Source: Adiantum capillus-veneris (taxonomy: Eukaryota; Streptophyta; Polypodiopsida; Polypodiales; Pteridaceae). Taken from it: a DNA stretch of 60,000 bases. Under the pieces are notes generated by a model, which saw nothing but the letters and a program-made list of their open reading frames with translations, made no database searches and had not been told where the DNA came from. The DNA lies in the NCBI GenBank assembly GCA_014529385.2, contig CM043958.1, positions 81,899,525 to 81,959,524 on the forward strand, written 5' to 3'. The position numbers and the translations under genes are program-made. Below are positions 20,488-32,338 of this stretch, piece after piece. Each line of letters begins with the position of its first letter. Position 1 is the first letter of the stretch.

Positions 20488-21756
20488 CCTCACTTTTCAA
20501 AAGAGGAGTCATTTTTGTAGAGTTATGGCAAGTGAAGTGATTAATTAAAGCTCACACTTGTATAACATGCATCATGGATTATCCTTACGAGCAGAAGTGA
20601 TGTTAAATTGAGGGCTTCGTTTTCTTTTGTTGGCTCGATAGGGAAAGGAACTCTGCTCTGCAGGAAGAGACCATGTCAATCTCTTCCTGTTCACTTCACA
20701 CCTTGCCTTTTGGTGGTTCTGATGTCAAAGCTTTTATGTAAATGATTGATATAGACAGAAGTATGTGTTTTTTGTTGTTATGCTCGTGCCAGAAACAATC
20801 AGATTGAGAGCTGTCTTTCAATCATGTTGTGCTTCTTCTCATCTCAGTGGCATTTTAGAAAGGAAAGGGATCATCGTCATTGTCGTAGGCTTCTTTACTT
20901 CTAATTTGATGCAGCTGTGCTTCATCAAGTGCATGATTCTATTTGGTGGAATAACAATATTATGCACAGGTTTGATTTTCAACATTCGTCGAAGCATGGT
21001 GCTCATACAGGAGTACCGGGGGAATCGAGTAACATAGCAATTACTGACAGTCTCATAAAGCCATTGTTTGGAACAAGCAATGTATAGGAATAGCTTAAGA
21101 ATGCCTTAATGCAATGTGCGGTTTAGCTGTGGTGGTCTGAATCATCACCATGTTGATGTCACATTTGCACAATGTTTTAGACTGTTGAGAATGTGACGGC
21201 TTAGTGGAGACTCTTATGTTTTTAAAGGGATTAACTCTTTTAGCTTGCATATCTTGCTAGACGAAATCGGGCTGTGTTGCCTTGTGTGCGTGTGCATTCT
21301 TGCAGGTAATAGAAATGTTGGTGTACTTGCATGCCTGGGTCTGTAGTTGCTTCCTTCCTTTGGGAGTATCTTTAGTGATGAGTTCCTAGTATTGCTCATT
21401 GAATTTGTAATGGTCAAACTGGGCTCCATCTCTAATGTTTGCTCCAATGCTGTGGGTCAAAACCTTTTTGTTTTCCTCATTGAGGAAAAAGCTTTTGATT
21501 ACCGCCCTAAAATGCAATGATCCATGTAGGTGCCGATGATGCGTGCTATTAGGGAGGATTGAACATTGAAGGTACCCTTACCACTATTGGGGCTCTTCGA
21601 CCACAAGATGTTTGCAGGCTTGCATGCTCCATCTAATCATACTCCATACATGCATAGTCATGCACTTATGATCGTGGGGTCTTTTGCAACATACATGTAT
21701 GGTCATGCATTTATGATCTCGGTTTTTCATGATGTACGGGCCTAGGATCTACCTAA
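20488..21756 (+). other. OST4 3' untranslated region and downstream spacer
   Basis: No further coding signal. An open frame of 90 codons at 20765-21037 has no family features and is probably chance. The first few hundred bases presumably hold the OST4 3' untranslated region, with T-rich stretches near 20630 and 20765. Confidence 0.5.
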
Positions 21757-21808
21757 CCCCCCCCCCCCCCCCCCCCAACCACCCAAAAAAAAAAAAAAAA
21801 ACAACTGC

Positions 21809-21854
<46 letters not shown>
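21757..21854. repeat. C20, A17 and (TC)20 cluster
   Basis: A run of 20 C (21757-21776), then ACCACCC, 17 A (21785-21801), then a TC dinucleotide run (21815-21854). A compact stack of three simple repeats. Confidence 0.92.
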
Positions 21855-21856
<2 letters not shown>

Positions 21857-23417
21857 GCCTTTTTATGTTGGCTTACATATGAGAGGTCTGTTTTTGGTCG
21901 TCCTATGGCATTCTGGCTGGAGATGTAAGGTAATTTGTGTATTGGCTAAGATCGAGTCTCCATGGTACACACAAAAGAGAGCTTGTGTATTGTAATTCGT
22001 GATGCATAGGCATTCTTGGACTCTCCACTGAGTTGTAGCTAAGATTAGCCAAAGAGCAACATGAAAGCCAAAAGTGTCCCATTTGCATCACGCTTAGTGT
22101 ATTTATGAAGGACTACTAAAAAATGTCATGCTTTGGTCCACGTCTACCTAATGTGGTGTACTTACAAGAGCACAAAGCATGCTTACAAGCTTCCTATTAG
22201 AGATGTTGTGTATCTGACATGTAACTTGATTGCAAGATTTGCCCAACAAAGACACCTCCAAAAAAGTTGGGGTAAGTTTTGGAGGATGTAAAAGAGTGAG
22301 CTTCTCTTCAGATGCCTTCACCTTTGCTTGCAATATGAAGGTTTGTGGAATTGTGGAAGAAGTTGAGTACATATGTGAAAGTACTACTGATATAACTTTT
22401 GTAAGAACAGAAAGGAAAAGATGTAACTTTTGTCTTACAAACCTTTTAATAACCTTCAAATGATGAATTTATTTCTATTGCAATGAACAACGAACGCTTT
22501 AAAAAAAAAAAGAAACCAACAAACACACTTGGATGATTGAAATTGTAATTTTAGGGCTAGTTTAAAGTTGTTGCTTCCAACACTAGAAGATGTGCTAACA
22601 CCAAGAATTCTAATCTTTCATGAGAAGGGTGCATCTTTCCATGATAGTTTTAACACGAACATTAACACCACCTTCCCAACACACCTACAAATATGTTTAA
22701 AGAGTGCTTATTTGTGATAGCTATAATGCAATTATACTTTATGCTTCTCTTTTGATAAATTGTTCTCATTATCACCATTTAAAAGATCAAGTAAAACCAC
22801 AAATACAAATCACAATTGCTTTTAAAAGATCTAACACCCCAAAGTGGAACAATTAAAAAGGGTCTAAATTTCTTGGTGTATTCTTTTCCTCTCCTTACAT
22901 TATCCTTGATTCAATGCAAAGGTGAACACCTCATTATTTAACACTGGTTTGGTACCAAAAACGACACTTTAGTGTCTTTTTTTCACGGTTTTAAATAAAA
23001 TGATACATGAAATCTAGAAAACATCTTTAGAAATGCTTCAACAGACTTATAGAATGTTATCCAAAGTACTCATAAAAATTATAATCCGTCACATTTGTAC
23101 ACAACCTCGTTAGTAACTACTCATGAAAAGCACCTATGCAAAACAACTGTCAATTTTTCACTAAAACTCGTACTCTAGTCTAAGAAAAAAATGAGCAAGG
23201 TGCATGCAATAATCCATGGTGACTACTTATATATGTGTTGTGACATTTTTGCAATTGTCATGTGAATTTTATTTCTTTATGATTAGAATTAAATGTAGAA
23301 ATTTGTGTGGGTCTAATATGCAACGTTTATGATTTCAATTAAAGACCACATCAAATATTAAATTTATCTAAATTTTCTATGTCTTATGATGTATATACTC
23401 CATTACGTAAGGTGATA
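21855..23417. other. unassigned intergenic sequence
   Basis: AT-rich sequence left of the chromovirus insertion. No protein or RNA gene recognised. GACACTTTAGTGTC at 22969-22982 is a short palindrome; a related string, GACACTTTAGTATC, is at 33109. Confidence 0.5.
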
Positions 23418-23422
23418 CTATT
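23418..23422. repeat. target-site duplication CTATT (left)
   Basis: CTATT directly before the 5' LTR; the identical 5 bases follow the 3' LTR at 32334-32338. Confidence 0.93.
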
Positions 23423-25042
23423 TGTCATAATAACTAATATCAATTCTTCTAAATGATTTTCTCATGTTAAACTGATAATTTAATATGGGGAAGTTCCAGG
23501 GGAGAAAAAGCTAGAATATTGGTTAAGCTAGCAGACCGGCCACAAAAAGGGATCCAAAGGAGGAAAAATAGGAATCCAAAGGGGGGGCCATCTGCAAAAG
23601 AGCAAGGTGCAACAATGGGCTTTAAAGACCCTAAGGTTCAGTCCATTAAGACTTCCAAAATGCTAAGGTTCCAAAAATCAAAGGTTGTGTCCAATGGTAA
23701 AACTTAGGAAAATTGGATGCTTTGTTTGTGTGTAAAAAAGTCTTCATGCTTCCTACATAGGAGGGGGCGAGCCTTGCAAGTAGGAGATAGAGAGAAACTC
23801 TCTCTCTCACACACATATCACACACATCACACACTCACACTCACAAGCCTCCTTTACACAAAGGGAATGAGGGACACATGTCGGCTCCCTAGCCCAGATG
23901 CCCACAAGGTGTACTCAAATTCTATTGGATGGCCATGGAGGTGGACCAATGAGAATTAGGCTAGAGCAAATTTAGTTTAATTAATTTAAAAACACTTAAT
24001 AAAAGAACCAATAAGAATTAAGCTCTCTAGAAGACTATTGGACAGTCTCCCAAGGGGTCCAATGTGCATTCAACATCCCAATGGCTTGCCTAATTCCTAT
24101 TGGCAAGGAGACAAAGGGGTCCAATGAGAGTTTAGTTGCATCAATTAATTACCTAAAGCTCTCACAAAAGGAGAAAGAGGGACACATGTCAGAAGGCTAT
24201 TACTTATGCTCCCTAAATCCTATTGGCTAAGCCTTGAGAGGTCCAATGGGGTGGTAGCATGAGCAAATAGCAAGAGGGGTCGACCAAGAGGGAGAGGGGG
24301 CTGAGTTTTCAAAGGCATTATTGCATACACACTCACAAAAGATCATGTGTGAAGCAAGAAGACTCTCTCTCTCCTTCTCAAGCTTTAATGGAAAGCTTAT
24401 CACCTACTCCAAGCTTGTGAGAAGGGAGGCCTACACCAACAACTCTTGGCTTTATGATGCAAATCCAACCAATAGCCAAGATTCAATGCATGCTCATCTC
24501 CTCTACCATGCTAATCACTAAGCTATGCTATGTTAATATGAGTGATTATGTGAGGAGATGTACATCTTTCTCGTAAGACTACTCCTTCTTCCTCTCAATC
24601 TACTCTCATACCCCGCTAGCTCTCACCATCTTCGAAGGTGTGTGAGGTCTTGGATCTGAGACAATGAGGGAATTGATGTTGTGTTTTATAAGTGTTTTGC
24701 TTAGTGCTTGAAGCTTCCATCTACATTACACTAGCTAGTATTGAAGGAACACAAAGAATTGTATTGTAAAATGTCTCTCTTGATGGGAGAAACCATAATA
24801 CAAAGCCTTTTGGAGGGGGGACTGGCTCCATGTAAATCTGGTCCTCAAATGGTGTCAACAGCTTAATTTCTCTCTCTTTTGAAGTATTGTTCATGCTATC
24901 TAACTAGGTGTTATGCTTTTTGTTGCTCTCTCTCCACCCAAGCACTCTTGTTATGCTCATTAGGAATCTATTCTAATGAAATGCTCACTATGTTCATGCT
25001 GATTTCCGCTACACACAAGTTACCAAGCCATTAAATGTTACA
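23423..25042 (+). repeat. 5' LTR of copy 2 (1620 bp)
   Basis: TGTCATAATA to ATGTTACA. It contains a CT/CA-rich tract at 23796-23846 and a cluster of CCAAT/ATTGG boxes at 23924-24247. It carries one copy of a 66-bp unit that is doubled in the 3' LTR. Confidence 0.95.
23924..24247. promoter_or_regulatory. CCAAT-box cluster in LTR
   Basis: Ten CCAAT or ATTGG pentamers in 324 bp: 23924, 23946, 24008, 24037, 24059, 24078, 24099, 24121, 24222 and 24243. Four are arranged as ATTGG, 16-17 bp, CCAATG, making a repeated convergent module. The same layout is in the 3' LTR (about 31147-31470). CCAAT boxes bind NF-Y in plants; that this drives the element is inference. Confidence 0.6.
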
Positions 25043-25043
25043 T

Positions 25044-25055
25044 TGGTATCAGAGC
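25044..25055 (+). promoter_or_regulatory. primer-binding site of copy 2
   Basis: TGGTATCAGAGC, one base after the LTR end. This is the classic plant initiator tRNA-Met complementary site for minus-strand priming. Confidence 0.96.
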
Positions 25056-25417
25056 ACAAGGTTTCTCTTTTCTTGCTCAAGAAGGGAGGTCCTCAAGCTA
25101 GCTATAAATGGTTGGTACTGAGTAAGTAGAATAGGGATTTTTCAGCCTTGCAGTGCGCCTGCCTTCGTGCAGATAACGGAGCATCACCGTCGAGAGCTAT
25201 GGTCTTAATAGTGGAGTCCTACGGGGCTTCCACTATTGAGCTATTAGAAGCTTGACAGGAGCCGATGTTGTTTTTGCGTTGAACGACCCTCTCTTCTATT
25301 CCTTGCAATTAATGGTATTTGAGCCATGGGTACAGTAGCTTGAGTGCTTTTCTAAAGGGGTAAAGAGGAGTAGTAACTAGGGCTTGAAGTGCAAAAGTAC
25401 ACCTAAAAGTTATTAGA

Positions 25418-26903
25418 ATGGCTGGCAATAGTAAAGAGAGTGAAATTAAAGTTGATAGCTTTGATTTTGCTAATGAGCAGGCTACTAATGATGCCCCTAT
25501 GCTTGTTAATTACCTTGTTTCTAGTATTCAAAAAGCCATGGGCAATCCATCCTTCCAAAGTGAAGTGCAACGACAGCTTCGTGCTCATGGGATTCTGCAA
25601 ACTCCCCACCATGACGAGAGAGTACCTAGGAAGCCTCCTTGCGAGACTCCAAAAAGAGGCCTCTCTCTGATTTGGGAAGAAGAGGATCCATACAAAGGGC
25701 TCAAAATTTTGCTTCTTGATGACGCATCTCCTTCCCAAAGGAGAACTCAAGAGCCCCCACTAAAGGAACGAGAAAGAAGTGAGTGTCCTGCCACCTCGAC
25801 GGAGATGGCTCCACGAAGACGGCGGGCTAAACGCTCTCCATCACCTCCTAAATGGAGAAGAACATCGCATACGTCTCCCCACCATAATTCAAAGAGGGAT
25901 GACAAAAAGCAAGAGAAGAAAAAGGCAAGAAATAGGACACCCTCTTCTCCATCTTCTTCATCCTCTTCCTCTTATGAAAGTGATGGTCCAAACAAAGGAG
26001 ATCAAGGCAAGAAAAAGGCGAGAAAGAGGTCACCCTCTTCTCCATCTTCCTTGAATTCTTCATCTTCACAACAAAGCGATGGTGCAAATTTTGCACCATC
26101 AAAAGGAAGAGGCCATAGGAAATCCTATGCCGCTTGGAAGAGGTCGTCCAAGCTCAAGAAGTTCAAAGAGGAAGGAAAGAGCATCTCTTTCCTTACCTAC
26201 GATGGCACCTTTGGTGCTACAGACAAAATCTTGGCTTTCATCCAACAATTCGATGTGGCATTTGGAGATGAGGGCTTCACGGAGTCCTCTAAGCTACGCC
26301 ATGTAGCTATGCACTTTTCAAAAGTCTGCCAGGAAATGGTGGTCTAGTCTACTAGCTAACGGTGAAGCTCCACAAACATGGAAAGATTTAAGAGCTTCCA
26401 TCATGAAGCAATTTTTGGCCACCGATGCCAAAGACAAGGTACTCACCGAATGGCGAAGCTTGAAGCTCTCTCCCTATACATAAATATGTAGACAAGTTTT
26501 GGGACTTACATTTCAAATCCACTGTCTTCAAAAGGATGGATTTTAAAGAGCAAAAGCAACAATTTTGTGTGGGCTTAACTGAAGAAATAACAGAGTATGT
26601 CAACTGCCAAAGGCCATGCACCATATCAGCTGTTATACACCATACTATGGTGGCTTCTCAATCAATTTCCAAACAGAGGCTGAGAGAAATTCTAAGCCCA
26701 CAAAAAACAAGGGTTCCAATGAGCCTAAGGGGAAGGACAATGTCCAAAAGTCTCCTAAGGGCAATTCCAACAAAGCTAAGGAGAAGGGAGTTTACAAAGG
26801 CAAAAACAAACCTGAAGAGCTTGAGCGTTATTGCAAGGATAACTGCTGTTTCAAGTGCAGCGAGAAAGGACTGCGCTTGTCCCCAAAAGAACACCCGCCA
26901 TGA
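25418..26903 (+). pseudogene. chromovirus gag, frameshifted
   Basis: Gag forms the particle and binds element RNA. ATG at 25418 opens a 309-codon frame. It has an N-terminal domain, a long basic Ser/Arg/Lys-rich linker (residues ~135-235, with RRRRAKR and poly-Ser), then the start of the Gag core (FLTYDGTFGATDKILAFIQQFD). The frame shifts near 26325, and KSARKWWSSLLANGEAPQTW continues in another frame. More shifts follow at 26480-26540. The zinc knuckle near 26850 (CCFKCSEKG) lacks its His and last Cys because of a small deletion before CCCCAAAAG. Leader 25056-25417 is untranslated. Confidence 0.88.
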
Positions 26904-28113
26904 GCCTCCCTTGGTTGAAATCCAAGAGGAGGAAACTCACCACAAAGGATCTCTTCTATGCCATGCTTGGGGAAAGGTAAGAGAACATGATGCTTTTATT
27001 CTCTTTGACCCTGGTTCTACTCACAATTTTATATCTATGGAGTTAGCCACCAAGCTAAGCATACAATCCTACGAGATGGGAGATGTCCTACCCGCAGACA
27101 GTGTCTTCAAGGGGCAAGAAGCTTCAGTCACTCCCTTAATTGGGAAATTGAGGCTTCATGTCCAAGGCTATATGGACAAAGAGGACTTCTTTATCTCTCC
27201 TCTCAAGCATGAGGATGTAATCCTAGGGGCACCATGGTTTGACCGCCTAGCTGCCGATGTTAAATTTCCTGAAAGGAGAATCTCCTTTAAGTTCAGGGAA
27301 AAAGACATGTATATAGATGCTAAGGAAATGGGTAACACTATCCCCATTGTACATACACCAGCTTTCAACAAGTCAATAAAGAGCTCTATTTCCGTGTACA
27401 TGATTTTTGTTAAAGACTCTCAAAATGAACCTAATGCTTTAGCAAAAGAAAATAAAAGCAACCAAAAGGAATTAGAGTTATCCAATTTTCTCAAGGGGTT
27501 TCAAGATGTTTTTATTGACGACATCCCTTGTGAGCTACCTCCTAAAAGAGGTAATGATGACCATGCAATCGAACTTCTTCCAGGAAGTTCACAGCCTAAC
27601 AAACCTCCTTATAGAGTTTCTCAAGCTCAACGAGAGAAGATTATGCGGCAAGTGCATGAGTTAGTTGAGAAGGGCATGGTTAGGCATAGCTCATCTCAAT
27701 TTTTCTCATTGTTATTAGTGCAAAAGAAAGACGGCACATATTGTATGTGTGTCGACTATAGAGCACTAAATAGGATCACTATCAAGAATAGGTTTCCCAT
27801 TCCATGGGTAGAAGACCTATTCGATAAGCTACAAGGATTGAACTACTTCAGTAGGATTGACCTAAAAAGTGGCTACCATCAAATAAGGATAGTTGATCAA
27901 GACATTGTAAAGACCACATTTTGCACTACGTTTGGTCTTAACGAATACATTGTCATGCCTTTTGGCTTGACCAATGCACCAGCCACATTCAACCGCTTGA
28001 TGGAGAAGCTATTCAGGCCTCACCGAACCTTTACAGGAGTGTTCTTTGATAATATCATCATCTACTCTAATTCATTAGACAAACACAAGCAACACCTCCA
28101 TGTAATATTTTAA
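26870..28113 (+). pseudogene. chromovirus protease and RT, N-terminal part
   Basis: The retropepsin site reads LFDPGSTHNFI at about 26998-27030, the plant variant of D-(S/T)-G. RT follows from PYRVSQAQREKIMRQVHELV through KDGTYCMCVDYRALN and DLKSGYHQIRI to MPFGLTNAPATF. The active site at 28045-28056 is FFDN instead of FFDD: GAT is AAT at 28051-28053, removing a metal-binding Asp. A CAA-to-TAA stop at 28111-28113 ends the frame. Copy 1 has CAA there. Confidence 0.92.
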
Positions 28114-28779
28114 GTTCTAAGAGAGAATAAACTTTATGTTAATCGAAAGAAAAGTGAATTTTTGTTGCAAGAGATTCGGTATTTAGGTCACATTATCTCT
28201 CAAGATGGCATCCAAATGGATCCATCAAAGTTAGAGGTAATAAAAGGATGGCCTAAACCAAGGAATCTTCATGAACTAAGAAGCTTTGTAGGTATGTGTG
28301 CATACTGTAGACGCTTCATAGAAAATTTCTCACAAATTGCAGGACCATTACATGACCTAACAAAGAAAAACGTTAGGTATACATGGTCTACCAAGGAGAA
28401 CAATGCTTTTGAAAAGCTTATCTCTCAACCTGTGCTTACACTGCCAGATCTCTCAAAGCCATTTGAGGTCCAATGTGACACTTGGTGTGATTGCCTTGGA
28501 GCTATTTTGCTTCAAGAAGGGCACGCCATAGCATATGAAAGTCGAAGGCTGGACCCTGTTGAGCAAGCTTTAGGCATATATGAAAAGGAACTCCTCACAG
28601 TTCTACATGCCTTAGACTCATGGAAGCACTATTTATTGGGGACTCCTTTTATTCTGCGAACGGATCACCAAAGTCTAAGTACTTCATGGCGTAGACCAAG
28701 CTCTCTCACCAACAATGAGGTGGGCATGTTTCCTTTCGCAATTTCATTTTCATATTGTTCACATTGCTGGCAAGCATAA
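28114..28779 (+). pseudogene. chromovirus RT C-terminus and RNase H
   Basis: Same frame as the preceding segment after the stop. RT thumb (YLGHIISQDGIQMDPSKLEVI) and RNase H: QCDTWCDCLGA, EKELLTVLHAL and RTDHQSL keep the D, E, D residues. A one-base deletion near 28674 (AGTCTAAGTAC where copy 1 has AGTCTTAAGTA) shifts the frame. The last ~30 codons to 28779 are therefore unrelated to RNase H. Confidence 0.9.
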
Positions 28780-30172
28780 TCAAGTAGCCGATGCACTCTC
28801 AAGACGGCTGAGAGTGAATGCGGTTTCCATAGCAACTCACAATGATCTATCTTCTATCATAGATGAGTATGCTATTGATCCCAATTTTAGAGATGTGATT
28901 TTAGCTCTTGCACTAGGGAAGAAAGAGGAACCATTTACCTTATAATATGGTTATCTTCTCTACGGCAATAGACTATGCGGTACTAACTCACTACATGAGA
29001 AAGTAATGTATGAATCTCATGCTCCTCCTTATGCGGGGCATAGAGGGATTTAGTCTATCCTAAAGGGGATTGAAACATATTTCTATTGTCCTACCATGAA
29101 AGCAAACACACAAGAGTATGTTTCTAAATGTGTGGTATGCCAAAAGACAAAGTTTTATAGAGGGAAGCAACCTGGATTGCTTCAACCTTTGCCAATCCCT
29201 AATTCACCATGGGAGAGCATATCCATGGATTTTATCTTTGGATTGACTAAGTCTATCCATGGGAATACGGGAATATGGATGATAGTAGACAGGTTTAATA
29301 AACAAGCTCATTTTATGCCTGTCAAAAAGACTATCAAAGCCCATCAAATGGTAACCCTCTTCATATCACAAATCTTCAAGTACCATGGCTTGCCAATGTC
29401 CATAATGTTGGATAGAGAATCTAGAATGACCATTAATTTTTGCAAGGGTCTCTTTGAGAATTTAGGAACAAGGCTAAATTTCTCTTCGGCCTATCACCTA
29501 CAAACGGATGGCCAAAGTAAAAGAGCTAACCTAACAATTCTTGATCTACTAAAAGCCTATGTAACGGAAGTAGATCAAAGATTCCAATGGGAGAAGTACT
29601 TACCCTTAGTGGAGTATGCGTACAATAACACTGTGTATACTTCCATGGGAAAAGCACCTTTTGAGGTAATTAAGGGAAGATAAAAATCTCCCCTGCTACT
29701 TAAGGTACATGGGAAGATCTTCGCTACAGATGAGTATAGCCGAGACCTACAAGAATCTTTCCAAAAGATTAAGGATTCTATCTCTATCTCACAACAAAGG
29801 CAAAAGGCTGTTGCTGATAAGCACAGAAGAGCCCAAGCCTTTAAAGAAAATGATTGGGTTTTACTTAAATCTCCCAAGGCTCGATTAAGGCACATGACGG
29901 GCAAGAATCCTACAGGACACCAAAAGTACTATGCTAAGTTAGCAAAAAGGTACTATGGTCCCTTCTAGATTCTTAGGCCAATCAATGAGATGGCCTATCA
30001 ACTCAAGTTGCCTAGCCATTGGCTCATACACAATGCTTTTCATGTGAGTCTACTAAAGCCTTACAAAGGAGAGCCACCTCAAGAACCAACTATTGAAGAC
30101 CCACATGAGATCGAGGACCAAGAAGAGGTACTGCAGCCCGAGTCATTCTCCGACATGAAGACAAGGTACTAA
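28690..30172 (+). pseudogene. chromovirus integrase, multiple stops
   Basis: Integrase inserts the cDNA. Zinc finger H..H..CVVCQ at about 29020-29140; core D in SMDFIFGL, D in MLDRESRM, and the third acidic residue replaced by Lys (AAA at 29519-29521, GAA in copy 1). Stops lie at 28943-28945, 29051-29053, 29681-29683 and 29966-29968. Three of these are C-to-T changes relative to copy 1. The frame ends at 30172 before the chromodomain. Confidence 0.92.
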
Positions 30173-30306
30173 GAGGTGGTAAGATTATATGAAGATATCT
30201 TATTAAGTTTAAGAATTATCCTTTTGAAGATGCTAGATGGATGCAAGGCATACAATTAAAGGATAACCTAAACCTTGTCAATGCTTACAATTCTTCCCTA
30301 GAGTAA
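30151..30306 (+). pseudogene. chromodomain-like tail, out of frame, copy 2
   Basis: The same tail as at 2282-2437 (RYLIKFKNYPFEDARW), again in a different frame from integrase, here because one base is missing in GAGTCATTC versus GAGTCCATTC. It also carries a TGA stop at 30190-30192 where copy 1 has CGA. Confidence 0.68.
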
Positions 30307-30648
30307 GCAAATGTACAAATGTTTCAAATGAACAAAGTTTTTGTCTTATAAGACTCTCTTTTTCTTTATTGTGCACAAAAATGAAGTAGTATGCATGCTT
30401 AGATCAAGTTTGCGGAGATGATGTCTCCCAAACACCAAGTAGAACTTGTTACTCTACTATGGAAGATTGATAGGACTAATGTGCAGACATGCTTGCGACA
30501 GCTTAGGCTCTCAAGCGCCAAATGGACTAGTCATCCATTCCAGAACGATGTCGTAGGGTAACATAGGGATCCTCTACCCACTACAAAAAGGACTAATGAA
30601 TATTCTTTAGCTTCTCTACCCCATAGTCGAGGAAGACTATGATTTCAA

Positions 30649-30659
30649 GAAAGAGGTGA
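30649..30659 (+). promoter_or_regulatory. polypurine tract of copy 2
   Basis: AGAAAGAGGTGA directly before the 3' LTR, the expected plus-strand primer. Confidence 0.82.
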
Positions 30660-31014
30660 TGTCATAATAACTAATATCTAATTCTCCTAAATGATTTTCT
30701 CATGTTAAACCTATCATTTAATATGGGGAAGTGCCAGGGGAGAAAAAACTAGAATATTGGTTAAGCTGACATACCGGCCACAAAAAGGGATCCAAAGGGG
30801 GTGCCATCTGCAAAAGAGCAAGGTGCAACAATGGGCTTTCAAGACCCTAAGGTTCAACCCAGTAAGACTTCCAAAATGCTAAGGTTCCAAAAATCAAAGG
30901 TTGTGTCCAATGGTAAAGCTTAGGAAAATTGGATGCTTTGTGTGTGTGTAAAAAAGTCTTCATGCTTCCTACATAGGAGGGGGCGAGCCTTGCAAGTAGG
31001 GGATGAGAGAGAAA

Positions 31015-31068
<54 letters not shown>

Positions 31069-32333
31069 AGCCTCCTTTACACAAAGGGAATGAGGGACAC
31101 ATATCAGCTCCCTAGCGCAGATGCCCACAAGGTGTACTCAAATCCTATTGGATGGCCATGGAGGTGGACCAATGAGAATTAGGCTAGAGTAAATCTAGTT
31201 TAATTAATTTAAAAACACTTGATAAAAGAGCCAATAAGAATTAATCTCTCTAGAAGACTATTGGACAGTCTCCCAAGGGGTCCAATGAGCATTCAACAGC
31301 CCAATGGCTTGCCTAATTCCTATTGGCCAAGAGACAAAGGGGTCCAATGAGAGTTTAGTTGCATTAATTAATTACCTAAAGCTTTCACAAAAGAAGAAAG
31401 TGGGACACATGTCAGAAGGCTATCATTTCTGCTACCTAAATCCTATTGGCTATGCGTGGAGAGGTCCAATGGGGTGGTAGCATGAGAAATAAGCAAGAGG
31501 GGTCGACCAAGAGAGAGAGGGGGACTGAATTTTCAAAGGCATTATTGCATACACACGCACACAAAGCTCATGTGTGAAGCAAGAAGACTCTCTCTCTCTC
31601 TCCTTCTCAAGCTTTAATGGAAAGCTTATCACCTACTCCAAGCTTGTGAGAAGGGAGGCCTACACCAACAACTCTTGGATTTGTGATGCAAATCCAACCA
31701 AGAGCCAAGCTTCAATGCATGCTCATCTCCTCTACCATGCTGATTACTAAGCTATGCTATGTTAATATGAGTGATTATGTGAGGAGATGTACATCTTTCT
31801 CGTAAGACTACTCCTTCTTCCTCTCAATCTACTCTCATACCCCTGTGAGGAGATGTACATCTTTCTCGTAAGACTAGTCCTTCTTCCTCTCAATCTACTC
31901 TCATACCCTGCTAGCTCTCACCATCTTTGAAGGTGTGTGAGGTCTTGGATCTGAGACAGTGAGGGAATTGATGTTGTGTTTCATAAGTGTTTTGCTTAGT
32001 GCTTGAAGCATCCATCTTCATTGCACTAGCTAGTATTGAAGGAACAAAAAGAATTGTATTGTAAAATGTCTCTCTTGATGGGAGAAACCATAACGCAAAG
32101 CCTTTTGGAGGGGGGACCGGCTCCATATAAATCCGGTCTATAGCTGTTGTCAATAGCTTAATTTCTCTCTCTTTTTAAGTATTGTTCATGCTATCTAACT
32201 AGGTGTTATGCTTTTTGTTGCTCTCTCTCCACCCAAGCACTCTTGTTATGCTCATTAGGAATGTATTCTAATGAAATGCTCACTATGTTTATGGTAATTT
32301 CCGCTACACAAGTTACTAAGCCATTATGTTACA
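30660..32333 (+). repeat. 3' LTR of copy 2 (1674 bp)
   Basis: Matches 23423-25042 throughout, with a few percent difference by eye. It differs by a pure (CA)n tract at 31017-31062 and by a tandem 66-bp duplication (31778-31843 and 31844-31909, starting TGTGAGGAGATG) present once in the 5' LTR. Confidence 0.95.
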
Positions 32334-32338
32334 CTATT
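32334..32338. repeat. target-site duplication CTATT (right)
   Basis: Matches 23418-23422. Confidence 0.93.

Larger units (their letters stand above)
23423..32333 (+). mobile_element. complete Ty3/gypsy chromovirus, copy 2
   Basis: An 8.9-kb element with two LTRs, a tRNA-Met primer-binding site, gag, protease, RT, RNase H, integrase, an out-of-frame chromodomain, a polypurine tract and a perfect 5-bp target duplication. Structure is complete but coding capacity is lost through at least five stops, several frameshifts and two active-site substitutions. It shares family with copy 1 at the left edge. Confidence 0.96.

Noticed and set aside
20765-21037. 90-codon frame downstream of OST4
   Set aside because: No family features; likely 3' untranslated or spacer sequence.
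25403-25750. 115-codon reverse frame opposite gag
   Set aside because: Antisense shadow of the chromovirus gag.
26536-26870. First ~110 codons of the 525-codon pol frame as protein
   Set aside because: They overlap Gag sequence read in a shifted frame; the Gag translation fits the family better.
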